Shown here one piece after another: positions 45,123-53,629 of a stretch of 64,000 nt of DNA. Every line of letters starts with the position of its first letter. Position 1 is the first letter of the stretch. The stretch covers positions 1,302,001 to 1,366,000 of the forward strand of contig NZ_JBFMVT010000002.1 in assembly GCF_040786275.1 (NCBI RefSeq), given 5' to 3'. The position numbers were made by a program, and so were the translations under genes. This stretch comes from Buttiauxella gaviniae. Lineage in GTDB: Bacteria > Pseudomonadota > Gammaproteobacteria > Enterobacterales > Enterobacteriaceae. The notes beneath the pieces were generated by a model. That model did no database searches. It was not told the DNA's origin and saw only the letters and a list, made by a program, of their open reading frames with translations.

Positions 45123-45272
45123 ATGAAAAAAGCATTGAAGCTTTATGGTTTATTAATAGTTTGCTTAACAATTATCACTATTACTTTTCTGATTCAGGAT
45201 TCGCTATGCGAATTTTTCTTTATCAACAAGGATGTGATGATATTCAGTAAACTTTCCTGCGCACGCAGTTAA
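45123..45272 (+). CDS. Hok/Gef-family membrane toxin (type I toxin-antitoxin)
   Basis: The 49-residue peptide begins MKKALKLYGLLIVCLTIITI, a single hydrophobic helix, followed by the family hallmark DSLCEF and a short tail ending SCARS. The LIVCLT...SLCE pattern is that of HokA-E, SrnB and Gef, which depolarise the inner membrane when overproduced. GAAGG lies 4 bases before the ATG; an in-frame ATG at 45084 would add 13 residues and may be a Mok-like translational leader, though classical Mok is in another frame. Tail residues differ from the usual AxxAYE, so activity may be altered. It stands between ridA and mgtA, adjacent in E. coli. Confidence 0.8.
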   Translation: MKKALKLYGLLIVCLTIITITFLIQDSLCEFFFINKDVMIFSKLSCARS

Positions 45273-45276
45273 TAAT

Positions 45277-45363
45277 CCATTGGGGGAGTTCGCTCCCCCT
45301 GCTTTAATGGAGTGTGATGGTAACAGCACCCTTTTAAATATAGCTGCCTAAGCAGCCATATTT
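45277..45363. other. Two hairpins after the Hok-like gene
   Basis: GGGGGAG TTCG CTCCCCC (45282-45299) is a perfect stem with a UUCG tetraloop. AAATATAGCTGC CTAA GCAGCCATATTT (45336-45363) is a second, nearly perfect stem. They may be the 3' end of the toxin transcript and a terminator for the convergent mgtA. Confidence 0.6.
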
Positions 45364-45409
45364 ATTACTGGTTTATTTAACGCTTGCTCGTGAGAGGGCA
45401 AGATGCAGA

Positions 45410-48124
45410 TTACTGCCAGCCGTAACGGCGGCTATAGAACCCTTTCATGCACTGAGTCAACGTCATATAGCCCGCAAGAATCGCAATCAGCCACGGGAAG
45501 TAGCTTAGCGGCAGCGCCTGAAGTTGCAGATAACTTGCCAATGGTGAAAACGGCAGAGCAATCCCGATCACCATCACCACCAGCGTCATCAACATTAACG
45601 GCCAGGCCGCGCGGCTCTGAATGAATGGGATGCGACGGGTACGAATCATATGCACAATCAGTGTTTGCGATAGCAACCCCACCACGAACCAGCCGGACTG
45701 GAACAGGGTTTGCGCTTCCGGCACGTTAGCCTTGAACACCCACCACATCACGCAGAACGTCAGAATATCGAAGATGGAACTGATCGGCCCGAAGAACACC
45801 ATAAAGCGCCCTAAATCCGCCGGATTCCAGCGCTGTGGTTTCTTGATCTGCTCGTCATCAACGTTATCGAAAGGAATCGCTACCTGGGAGACATCGTACA
45901 GCAGGTTCTGAATCAATAAGTGCAGCGGTAACATCGGCAAGAACGGCAGGAAGGCGCTGGCCACCAGCACGCTGAATACGTTACCGAAGTTAGAGCTGGC
46001 GGTCATTTTGATGTATTTCAGCATATTGGCGAAAGTGCGACGACCTTCAATGACGCCCTCTTCCAGCACCATCAGGCTTTTTTCCAGCAGGATGATGTCG
46101 GCCGCTTCACGCGCAATATCCACCGCGCCATCAACGGAAATCCCAATGTCTGCCGCACGCAATGCTGGCGCGTCATTAATGCCATCGCCCATAAAGCCGA
46201 CCACATGCCCTTCGCCGCGCAGCAGGCGCACGATGCGCTCTTTGTGCATTGGCGTGAGGCGGGCAAACAGCGTGGTACGCAGAGCCAGTTTCGCGAGGTC
46301 TTCGTCGTTCATCTTCTCAATGTCGCTCCCGATAACCAGATCGCCCACATCCAGCCCCACTTCGCGACACACTTTCGCTGCCACGAGCTCGCTGTCGCCG
46401 GTGAGGATCTTAACGGTAATGCCACTCTCTTTGAGCGCTTTCAACGCAGGCGCGGTAGATTCTTTCGGTGGATCGAGGAAGGCGATGTAACCTTCGAGGA
46501 TCAGATCCGATTCGTCGATACGGCCATAATCTTCGCTGCGTGCAGGCAGACATTTGGTTGCCACCGCCACCACGCGCAAGCCCTGGCGGTTCAGATCGTC
46601 GGTAACGCGGCGAATACGCGCCAACAGTGAATCGCTGAGCGGCACAATTTCGTCGCCATAACGAACCTGCGTACAAACATTCAGGATCTCTTGCAACGCA
46701 CCTTTGCAGATCAACTGGTGAACATCGGGTTGCTCGGAAACCACCACCGACATACGGCGGCGTTCAAAGTCGAATGGGATCTCATCCACTTTTTGCCAGC
46801 GCGCAACTGCATTACGCGCATGATCTTCTTCAACCCCTTCCAGCACCGCCACATCCAGCAAGTTTTTCAGCCCCGTCTGGTAATGGCTGTTAAGCCAGGC
46901 TGTGTGCAGAACATGGTTGCTGACCGCCCCGAGAATATCGGTGTGGGTTTCCAGCACAATGCGATCCTGCGTCAGCGTGCCGGTTTTATCGGTGCACAAA
47001 ATATCCATCGCGCCGAAGTTTTGAATCGCATCGAGGTGTTTGACGATCACTTTCTGTTTGGAAAGTTTCACCGCGCCACGTGCAAGCGTTGAGGTGACAA
47101 TCATCGGCAGCATTTCAGGCGTTAAACCCACGGCGACAGAGAGCGAGAACAGCGCCGCTTCCCACCAGTCGCCTTTGGTGAAACCGTTAATCAGCAGCAC
47201 GACGGGGGTCATCACCAGCATGAAGCGGATAAGCACCCAGCTCACGCGGCTGATGCCTTTCTGGAACGCATTGGGTTCGCTTTCTTGCTGAGTGACGCGC
47301 CCGGCCAGTTGCCCAAACCAGGTGTTGCCGCCGGTTGCGATAATCATTGCCAGCGCCGTACCGCTGACCACGTTAGTACCCATAAAGCACAGCGTGTCGC
47401 ATTCCAGCGGGTTGTTATGCGACATATCGCGGCTGACCGCGACTTTCTCAACCGGGAGAGATTCCCCTGTAAGCGACGCCTGGCCGACAAAAAGATCGCG
47501 CGCCTGCAACACGCGCAGATCGGCAGGAATCATGTCGCCCGCTGCCAGTTTGACGATATCACCCGGCACCAGTTGATCGAGTGGGATTTCCACAAACGCA
47601 CTTTCACCGCTTTCGTTGATGACGCGCAGCACGGTTGCGGTGTTACTGACCATCGCTTTTAACGTATCCGCCGCTTTCGTGGATCGCGCTTCCTGAATGA
47701 AATTCAGCATTGTGGCGATCGCCACCATCAGTGCGATGACGCCCGCAGCAAAGAGATCTTCGGTTGAGTAAGAAACAATCCCAAGAATGGTCAGCAAAAT
47801 GTTGAAAGGGTTGCGGTAACACGTCCACAAATGCACCCACCACGGCGACGGTTTCTGCGCCGGGATTTGGTTCGTGCCATGCAGCTCAAGCGCATTCTCA
47901 ACTTCCCGGGCGTTTAACCCTTCCGGGTGGCTCTGGAAATCGCGATAAAGCTGCTCTTCGGAAGCGGCGGCATATTTCAGGCAAGCTTCACTCAGCGAGG
48001 CCGGAACCTCCTGGGCATGAGCAATGGTATGGTCATCCGGCATCAGGTCGCGCTGGATCAGGCGGCGTGGCAGGTGGCGGCTCAGTTGTGCAAACAACTG
48101 CCGGGTCAGATTTTTAAACAGCAT
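45410..48124 (-). CDS. mgtA: Mg2+-importing P-type ATPase MgtA
   Basis: MgtA brings Mg2+ into the cell under magnesium starvation, using ATP. The 904-residue P3B-type ATPase has the phosphorylation motif ILCTDKTGTLTQD near residue 375, TGES in the actuator domain, GDGINDAPALRAADIG near 640 and about ten membrane helices. The N-terminal cytoplasmic stretch is basic (RHLPRRLIQRD). AGGGA precedes the ATG. Expression should depend on the PhoP box and the mgtL leader upstream. It is convergent with the Hok-like gene. Confidence 0.97.
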   Translation of the reverse strand: MLFKNLTRQLFAQLSRHLPRRLIQRDLMPDDHTIAHAQEVPASLSEACLKYAAASEEQLYRDFQSHPEGLNAREVENALELHGTNQIPAQKPSPWWVHLWTCYRNPFNILLTILGIVSYSTEDLFAAGVIALMVAIATMLNFIQEARSTKAADTLKAMVSNTATVLRVINESGESAFVEIPLDQLVPGDIVKLAAGDMIPADLRVLQARDLFVGQASLTGESLPVEKVAVSRDMSHNNPLECDTLCFMGTNVVSGTALAMIIATGGNTWFGQLAGRVTQQESEPNAFQKGISRVSWVLIRFMLVMTPVVLLINGFTKGDWWEAALFSLSVAVGLTPEMLPMIVTSTLARGAVKLSKQKVIVKHLDAIQNFGAMDILCTDKTGTLTQDRIVLETHTDILGAVSNHVLHTAWLNSHYQTGLKNLLDVAVLEGVEEDHARNAVARWQKVDEIPFDFERRRMSVVVSEQPDVHQLICKGALQEILNVCTQVRYGDEIVPLSDSLLARIRRVTDDLNRQGLRVVAVATKCLPARSEDYGRIDESDLILEGYIAFLDPPKESTAPALKALKESGITVKILTGDSELVAAKVCREVGLDVGDLVIGSDIEKMNDEDLAKLALRTTLFARLTPMHKERIVRLLRGEGHVVGFMGDGINDAPALRAADIGISVDGAVDIAREAADIILLEKSLMVLEEGVIEGRRTFANMLKYIKMTASSNFGNVFSVLVASAFLPFLPMLPLHLLIQNLLYDVSQVAIPFDNVDDEQIKKPQRWNPADLGRFMVFFGPISSIFDILTFCVMWWVFKANVPEAQTLFQSGWFVVGLLSQTLIVHMIRTRRIPFIQSRAAWPLMLMTLVVMVIGIALPFSPLASYLQLQALPLSYFPWLIAILAGYMTLTQCMKGFYSRRYGWQ

Positions 48125-48395
48125 AGTCGTCCCTTAGCACCGCGTAATGCGGCACCTGGTAGCATGCAGGCGCGGCTAATCCTTGCCTTGCAGGCCAAAT
48201 TTTTTCATCAGCAGGGACATCTGTGAAAAGTACGATCGACGCCGCTGCCTTACGCTATCCGGTAAGGCAGCCACGTCTTATGAAGAAGGGATGATTACCG
48301 GATGATTTGTGTGATTACAGTTTCAGGACTGGGATCGGGTTCCATGTCGCCTCCGGTTAAAAGAAAATATGTCTACGGGCACAGTCTACGCCCAC
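48125..48395 (-). promoter_or_regulatory. mgtA leader RNA (Mg2+/proline-sensing region)
   Basis: The long 5' leader of mgtA includes the mgtL frame and a strong hairpin GCTGCCTTAC...GTAAGGCAGC at 48244-48271 just downstream of it. In Salmonella and E. coli this leader decides, by Mg2+ level and by translation of the proline codons, whether Rho stops transcription before mgtA. Parallels in layout are direct; the folding itself is inferred. Confidence 0.7.
48295..48345 (-). CDS. mgtL: mgtA leader peptide MgtL
   Basis: The 16-residue frame reads MEPDPSPETVITQIIR, keeping the MEPDPxP start of E. coli and Salmonella MgtL with its three prolines, while the remainder differs completely. GGAGG lies six bases before the ATG. 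Slow translation of the EPDP codons at low proline or low Mg2+ changes leader folding and allows mgtA transcription. Too short for ordinary gene calling. Confidence 0.85.
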   Translation of the reverse strand: MEPDPSPETVITQIIR

Positions 48396-48400
48396 AAAAC

Positions 48401-48417
48401 TAAACCTGATGTAAACC
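48401..48417 (-). promoter_or_regulatory. PhoP box of mgtA
   Basis: On the minus strand GGTTTA CATCA GGTTTA, a direct repeat that fits the PhoP consensus (T/G)GTTTA-N5-(T/G)GTTTA exactly. A -10-like TAGACT follows 12 bases downstream, the spacing of PhoP-activated promoters. Confidence 0.9.
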
Positions 48418-48491
48418 AGATTTTTTCCATTGTGGTATCGTTGGCGGGTCTTACTCTATTAAGAAATTGATTGCAGGGAAGAACCATCGAT

Positions 48492-49439
48492 ATGCAAAGC
48501 CGCCTCACGATAAAAGATATCGCACGTTTAAGCGGTGTCGGTAAGTCCACCGTCTCTCGCGTTCTTAATAATGAAAGCGGGGTCAGCGCGCGCACGCGTG
48601 AACGCGTGGAAGCGGTAATGCAGCAAGAAGGTTTCTCCCCTTCCCGTTCGGCGCGTGCGATGCGTGGCCAGAGCGATAAAGTGGTCGCCATTATTGTGAC
48701 GCGTCTGGATTCGCTTTCGGAAAATCTGGCGGTGCAAACTCTGCTGCCCTCGCTTTATGAGCAAGGCTACGATCCCATCATGATGGAAAGCCAGTTCTCT
48801 CCCGATTTGGTCGAGGAGCATCTTGGCGTGCTGCGGCGTCGTCATATCGACGGTGTGATTTTGTTTGGTTTTACCGGCATTCCTGAGAAAATTTTACAGC
48901 CGTGGCAATCAACGTTGGTTTTGATGGCGCGAGACGCCAAAGGATTTGCCTCGGTCTGTTATGACGACGAAGGGGCGATTAATCTCCTGATGTCACGCCT
49001 GTACGAGCAAGGCCACCGCCATATTAGCTTCCTGGGCGTTCCTCATAGCGATATCACCACCGGCTATCGCCGACATCAGGCGTATCTCGCTTTTTGCAAA
49101 GCCCATGATTTGACGCCAAATTTCGTTCTTCCGGGTCTGGCGATGAAGCAAGGCTACGATCATGTTGAAGAAGTACTGACTCCGCAAACCAGCGCCCTGT
49201 TGTGTGCGACCGATACCCTCGCCCTGGGCGCCAGTAAGTATTTGCAGGAAAAGCAAATCACCACGCTTCAACTGGCAAGCGTAGGCAGCACACCGCTGAT
49301 GAAATTTCTCCATCCAGAAATTATCACCGTCGATCCTGGCTATGCAGAAGCCGGGCGCCAGGCCGCGCGGCAGTTGATCGGCCAAATTACGCAGTCCTGC
49401 GATCTTCGCCAAATAGTGATCCCTGGTTCGTTGCTATAG
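48492..49439 (+). CDS. treR: Trehalose operon repressor TreR
   Basis: TreR represses treBC and is released by trehalose-6-phosphate. The 315-residue LacI-family protein has the N-terminal helix-turn-helix LTIKDIARLSGVGKSTVSRVLNNESGVS and the hinge-type SARAMRGQSDK, then a sugar-phosphate domain. Length and most of the sequence match E. coli TreR. ATG 48492 (MQSRLTIKDI) follows GGGAAG. It lies immediately upstream of treB, with the operator between. Confidence 0.96.
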   Translation: MQSRLTIKDIARLSGVGKSTVSRVLNNESGVSARTRERVEAVMQQEGFSPSRSARAMRGQSDKVVAIIVTRLDSLSENLAVQTLLPSLYEQGYDPIMMESQFSPDLVEEHLGVLRRRHIDGVILFGFTGIPEKILQPWQSTLVLMARDAKGFASVCYDDEGAINLLMSRLYEQGHRHISFLGVPHSDITTGYRRHQAYLAFCKAHDLTPNFVLPGLAMKQGYDHVEEVLTPQTSALLCATDTLALGASKYLQEKQITTLQLASVGSTPLMKFLHPEIITVDPGYAEAGRQAARQLIGQITQSCDLRQIVIPGSLL

Positions 49440-49480
49440 CCGCCCTTTGTTCACAGTTTATTGTGATCGTCGCCCTGTTT

Positions 49481-49494
49481 CGGGAACGTTCCCG
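49481..49494. promoter_or_regulatory. TreR operator in front of treB
   Basis: CGGGAACGTTCCCG is a perfect 14-base palindrome of the type bound by TreR, 68 bases before the treB ATG. Just upstream TTGTGATCG at about 49460-49469 carries a CRP half-site. Confidence 0.85.
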
Positions 49495-49561
49495 TTTTCA
49501 TGAAAAAGATTAAAAGATAACCTTGCACGCAGCTAACCCCTCACTCCTTCGGAACATCAAA

Positions 49562-50980
49562 ATGGCCAAAGTGAAACAACAGGATATAAACAGGCTGATA
49601 GACCTGGTCGGCGGAAGAGCCAACATAGCCACCGTGAGCCACTGTATTACCCGGCTGCGTTTTGTATTGAATAACCCCGCGGCGGCGTCCCCAAAAGAGA
49701 TCGAAGAACTGCCGATGGTCAAAGGCTGCTTCACTAATGCCGGGCAGTTTCAGGTGGTGATTGGCCCTGAAGTGGGTGATTACTATCAGGCGTTGATCGC
49801 CGCCACGGGACATAGCTCAGCGGATAAAGAACAGGCCAAACTGGCCGCGCGCCAGAACATGAAATGGCACGAACAATTGATTTCCCACTTCGCGGAGATC
49901 TTCTTCCCTCTGTTACCTGCGTTGATCAGCGGCGGTTTAATTTTAGGCTTCCGTAATGTGATCGGCGATTTGCCGATGAGCAATGGCCAGACGCTTGCGC
50001 AGATGCATCCCTCTTTGCAATCCATCTACGACTTCCTGTGGTTGATTGGCGAGGCGATATTCTTCTATCTGCCGGTCGGTATTTGCTGGTCCGCCGTGCG
50101 AAAAATGGGTGGGACGCCTATCCTTGGGATTGTGCTTGGCGTCACGCTCGTCTCACCACAACTGATGAATGCTTATGAATTGGGTAGCAAAATTCCAGAA
50201 GTGTGGAACTTTGGCTGGTTCACTATCGAAAAAGTGGGTTACCAGGCGCAGGTGATCCCCGCGTTGTTAGCGGGCCTGGCTCTTGGCTTTATTGAGACGC
50301 GTCTGAAACGCATTGTGCCGGATTACCTCTATCTTGTAATTGTGCCTGTGTGTTCGCTGATTCTGGCGGTATTCCTGGCGCACGCGTTTATCGGCCCGTT
50401 TGGGCGCTGGATTGGTGACGGTGTGGCATTTGCAGTTCGCCACTTGATGACTGGAAGTTTTGCCCCTGTCGGCGCAGCGCTTTTTGGTTTCCTGTACGCA
50501 CCGCTGGTGATTACCGGTGTGCATCAGACCACTCTCGCCATCGACATGCAGATGATTCAGAGCATGGGCGGAACACCTGTATGGCCGCTGATTGCACTCT
50601 CTAACATCGCTCAGGCATCCGCGGTTGTCGGCATCATTATTTGCAGCCGTAAACATAACGAACGTGAGATTTCAGTTCCGGCGGCGATCTCCGCGTACCT
50701 CGGAGTGACCGAACCGGCGATGTACGGTATCAACCTGAAATATCGCTTCCCGATGCTATGCGCGATGATTGGCTCGGGTCTTGCGGGCTTGCTGTGCGGC
50801 CTGAGCGGCGTGATGGCGAACGGCATTGGCGTCGGCGGCTTGCCGGGCATTCTGTCCATTCAGCCGCGTTACTGGGAAGTTTATTCCCTCGCCATTCTGA
50901 TTGCAGTGGTGATTCCGATTGTGCTGACCAGCGTGATGTATAAGCGCAAATACCGTCAGGGCACATTGTTAGTAGTGTAG
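49562..50980 (+). CDS. treB: Trehalose-specific PTS enzyme IIBC
   Basis: TreB imports trehalose and phosphorylates it to trehalose-6-phosphate, receiving phosphate from the glucose-type EIIA (Crr), since no IIA domain is attached. The 472-residue protein has a IIB domain (1-90) with the phosphorylated cysteine in SHCITRLRF, then a IIC domain of about ten helices with TGVHQTTLAIDMQM near 320 and SVPAAISAYLGVTEPAMYGIN near 375. ATG 49562 (MAKVKQQDIN) has only a weak ribosome site, CGGAA. treC follows after a REP-bearing gap. Confidence 0.95.
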   Translation: MAKVKQQDINRLIDLVGGRANIATVSHCITRLRFVLNNPAAASPKEIEELPMVKGCFTNAGQFQVVIGPEVGDYYQALIAATGHSSADKEQAKLAARQNMKWHEQLISHFAEIFFPLLPALISGGLILGFRNVIGDLPMSNGQTLAQMHPSLQSIYDFLWLIGEAIFFYLPVGICWSAVRKMGGTPILGIVLGVTLVSPQLMNAYELGSKIPEVWNFGWFTIEKVGYQAQVIPALLAGLALGFIETRLKRIVPDYLYLVIVPVCSLILAVFLAHAFIGPFGRWIGDGVAFAVRHLMTGSFAPVGAALFGFLYAPLVITGVHQTTLAIDMQMIQSMGGTPVWPLIALSNIAQASAVVGIIICSRKHNEREISVPAAISAYLGVTEPAMYGINLKYRFPMLCAMIGSGLAGLLCGLSGVMANGIGVGGLPGILSIQPRYWEVYSLAILIAVVIPIVLTSVMYKRKYRQGTLLVV

Positions 50981-50995
50981 TCAGTTCGCAATCGG

Positions 50996-51073
50996 TGGTG
51001 GATGACGCTAACGCTTATCCACCCTACAACGGCTTTTCGTAGGTCGGATAAGCGTTAGCGTCATCCGACAATA
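50996..51073. repeat. REP/BIME between treB and treC
   Basis: GGTGGATGACGCTAACGCTTATCCACC (50998-51024) and GTAGGTCGGATAAGCGTTAGCGTCATCCGAC (51041-51071) are two opposed REP units, the second being the classic enterobacterial form. Inside the treBC operon they may stabilise the treB message. Confidence 0.8.
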
Positions 51074-51109
51074 GAGGTCACATTGGCCTCAATGGTTTAG
51101 GAATGATTT

Positions 51110-52765
51110 ATGAATACAACTCCTCCATGGTGGCAGCATGGTGTCATCTACCAGATCTACCCGAAGAGTTTTCAGGACACGACCGGCAATGGCACCGGAG
51201 ATCTGATTGGCGTAATCAAGCGCCTCGACTACCTCAAACTGCTGGGCGTGGATGCTATCTGGCTAACGCCGTTTTACGTCTCCCCGCAGGTGGATAACGG
51301 TTATGACGTGGCGAACTACTGCGCCATCGACCCCACCTACGGCACGCTGGATGACTTCGACCTGTTGGTCGCCGAGGCCCACGAGCGCGGCATCCGCATC
51401 ATTCTGGATATGGTGTTTAACCATACTTCCACCCAACACGCCTGGTTCCACGAAGCGCTGAATAAAGAGAGCTCGTTCCGCGAATTTTATATCTGGCGCG
51501 ACGGCACGCCGGACATTCTGCCCAACAACTGGCGTTCCAAATTTGGCGGCAACGCCTGGCGCTGGCATGCGGAAAGCGGCCAGTATTATCTTCACCTGTT
51601 TGCGCCTGAGCAGGCAGATCTCAACTGGGAAAATCCGCAGGTTCGCGCTGAACTGAAAAAAGTGTGCGAGTTCTGGGCCGATCGCGGCGTGGACGGTTTG
51701 CGTCTTGATGTCATCAACTTAATCTCCAAAGATCAGGATTTCCCGAGCGATATTGAAGGCGGTGACGGGCGTCGTTTCTACACCGATGGGCCACGCATTC
51801 ATGAATATCTGCAAGAGTTCAGCCGCGATGTGTTTATCCCGCGCGGGTTAATGACCGTTGGCGAAATGTCGTCAACCACGCTGGATAATTGCCAGCAATA
51901 TGCGGCGTTAAATAGCAATGAATTGTCGATGACGTTCAACTTCCACCATCTGAAAGTGGATTATCCCGGCGGGCAAAAATGGACGCTGGCGGCGCCTGAT
52001 TACGTAGCGCTGAAAGCGATTTTCAGCCACTGGCAGCAAGGCATGCACAACGTGGCGTGGAATGCGCTGTTCTGGTGTAACCACGATCAGCCCCGCATCG
52101 CGTCGCGCTTTGGTGATGAAGGTGAGCTGCGTGTTCCTGCGGCGAAAATGCTGGCGATGGTGCTGCATGGTATGCAGGGCACGCCCTACATTTATCAGGG
52201 CGAAGAGCTGGGAATGACCAATCCACACTTCAAACGCATCATCGATTACCGCGATGTGGAAAGCCACAATATGTATGCTGAACTGCGCGCCCAAGGGCGG
52301 GATAGCGACAATCTGTTGGCGATCCTCGCCAGTAAATCCCGTGATAACAGCCGCACGCCAATGCAGTGGGACGATGGGGAAAACGCCGGTTTCACCAAAG
52401 GTACGCCGTGGATAAACCTGTGTGATAACTACCAGACCATTAACGCTCGTGCGGCGGTGGATGACCCGGATTCCGTATTTTACGCCTACCAGCGGCTGAT
52501 AAAATTGCGCAAAGCGAACCCAGTGTTCACCTGGGGTAACTATCAGGATCTGCTCCCGGAACATCCGTATTTGTGGTGCTATCGCCGTGAATGGCAAGGG
52601 CAAACGCTGGTGGTTGCCGCGAACCTCAGCCGTGACAACCAGTGGTGGGTTCCGGAAGCCTTTGAAGGTGAATGGGATGTGCTGATGAAGAACTACGCTG
52701 ATGCAGCGGGTAAACCCGGTGAGATGAGCTTACGCCCATTTGAAGCGGTTTATTGGTTGCAGTAA
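51110..52765 (+). CDS. treC: Trehalose-6-phosphate hydrolase TreC
   Basis: TreC cleaves trehalose-6-phosphate to glucose and glucose-6-phosphate in the cytoplasm. The 551-residue GH13 enzyme has IILDMVFNHTS (region I), GVDGLRLDVINLISK (nucleophile Asp), LMTVGEMSS (acid/base Glu) and FWCNHDQPR (third carboxylate). AGGAATG precedes the ATG. Genes on this strand stop here; in E. coli nrdD follows directly, while here a foreign-looking island intervenes. Confidence 0.96.
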   Translation: MNTTPPWWQHGVIYQIYPKSFQDTTGNGTGDLIGVIKRLDYLKLLGVDAIWLTPFYVSPQVDNGYDVANYCAIDPTYGTLDDFDLLVAEAHERGIRIILDMVFNHTSTQHAWFHEALNKESSFREFYIWRDGTPDILPNNWRSKFGGNAWRWHAESGQYYLHLFAPEQADLNWENPQVRAELKKVCEFWADRGVDGLRLDVINLISKDQDFPSDIEGGDGRRFYTDGPRIHEYLQEFSRDVFIPRGLMTVGEMSSTTLDNCQQYAALNSNELSMTFNFHHLKVDYPGGQKWTLAAPDYVALKAIFSHWQQGMHNVAWNALFWCNHDQPRIASRFGDEGELRVPAAKMLAMVLHGMQGTPYIYQGEELGMTNPHFKRIIDYRDVESHNMYAELRAQGRDSDNLLAILASKSRDNSRTPMQWDDGENAGFTKGTPWINLCDNYQTINARAAVDDPDSVFYAYQRLIKLRKANPVFTWGNYQDLLPEHPYLWCYRREWQGQTLVVAANLSRDNQWWVPEAFEGEWDVLMKNYADAAGKPGEMSLRPFEAVYWLQ

Positions 52766-53095
52766 AATAGTTATATTTCCAAAATAATGGGAATCATCGC
52801 CTGGCTGCACTCGGGGAAACGAATGCAGCCAACGCAAATACAGTTTTTATTACGCAACCGCGCAATATACAATTTATATTTAATTCAAATGCTTGTTAAT
52901 TTTTTCACATGCCAGAGTACCGTCAGGCAACTGAGTGGTAACATCAACAATTGAATAAAGATAAATCATTTTCAGAAAGCAGTGGCGGCTTTAAAATGAT
53001 TATAATTAGGATATATTCTCCACAATATAACCTCACCATTAAAACGCCCCTCAAAAATGAGTTTTGTTTATCACCCATTAACAATACGCTCATAT
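52766..53095. other. AT-rich gap between treC and the T6SS island
   Basis: 330 bases with no gene. GGCTGCA (52803-52809) and TGCAGCC (52824-52830) form a hairpin that may terminate treC. The remainder is strongly AT-rich like the adjoining immunity and effector genes, so the composition boundary, and perhaps the island edge, lies near 52790-52860. No attachment site, tRNA or integrase is seen. Confidence 0.6.
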
Positions 53096-53629
53096 TCATT
53101 CTGAGTAAACTTCTAACCCATTAATAGAGTAAAATGTTTTTGATATGCTACTACCTCTTTCATCTTTTTTTAAAAACCACTCAATGCTGAATCCTGATTT
53201 ATTCCATTTAAAAGAACTATAGTCTTTATCGTCATTTGAAAAACCTGATTCAAGACTAGCCATAGAAAAACTTTTTTTACAACTGCCAGCTAAAACCTTG
53301 CCAATAACATCGACCTTATGGTCATATATTTTATATATATACAACCATAATTCAAAACCTGCCCCACAAAATCCTTCTGGTTTCTCCAGATTCGAATGCT
53401 TATTATAAAAAATGGCAAGGTAAGTGTAACCATCGATCTTGTTTAAATTATCAACGATAGACCAATCATCAGCATCCTCAACTAATGGTATAGAGAGTTT
53501 TTTATTATCATGAGTTAAAACAAATAATTTATTACCTTCAACAAGAGTCGAATAATCTTCACTTGCAATAGTAGAAATAGATGTTATTTGCAATAATATT
53601 AAAAGAACCAGCTTTAATTTTTTATTCAT
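53096..53629 (-). CDS. Putative periplasmic immunity protein of the T6SS effector
   Basis: I do not recognise a family. The 177-residue protein starts MNKKLKLVLLILLQ, a clear Sec signal peptide with likely cleavage after TIA before SEDY, so it is periplasmic. The mature part is acidic and has two cysteines (GFCGAGFELW and AGSCKK) that could form a disulfide. Its ATG overlaps the stop of the upstream effector gene by 8 bases, implying coupled translation. Position, export and small size all fit an immunity protein against a cell-wall-degrading effector. The ATG at 53629 was chosen over a longer frame whose extra 33 residues lie within the effector gene. Low GC. Confidence 0.6.
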   Translation of the reverse strand: MNKKLKLVLLILLQITSISTIASEDYSTLVEGNKLFVLTHDNKKLSIPLVEDADDWSIVDNLNKIDGYTYLAIFYNKHSNLEKPEGFCGAGFELWLYIYKIYDHKVDVIGKVLAGSCKKSFSMASLESGFSNDDKDYSSFKWNKSGFSIEWFLKKDERGSSISKTFYSINGLEVYSE

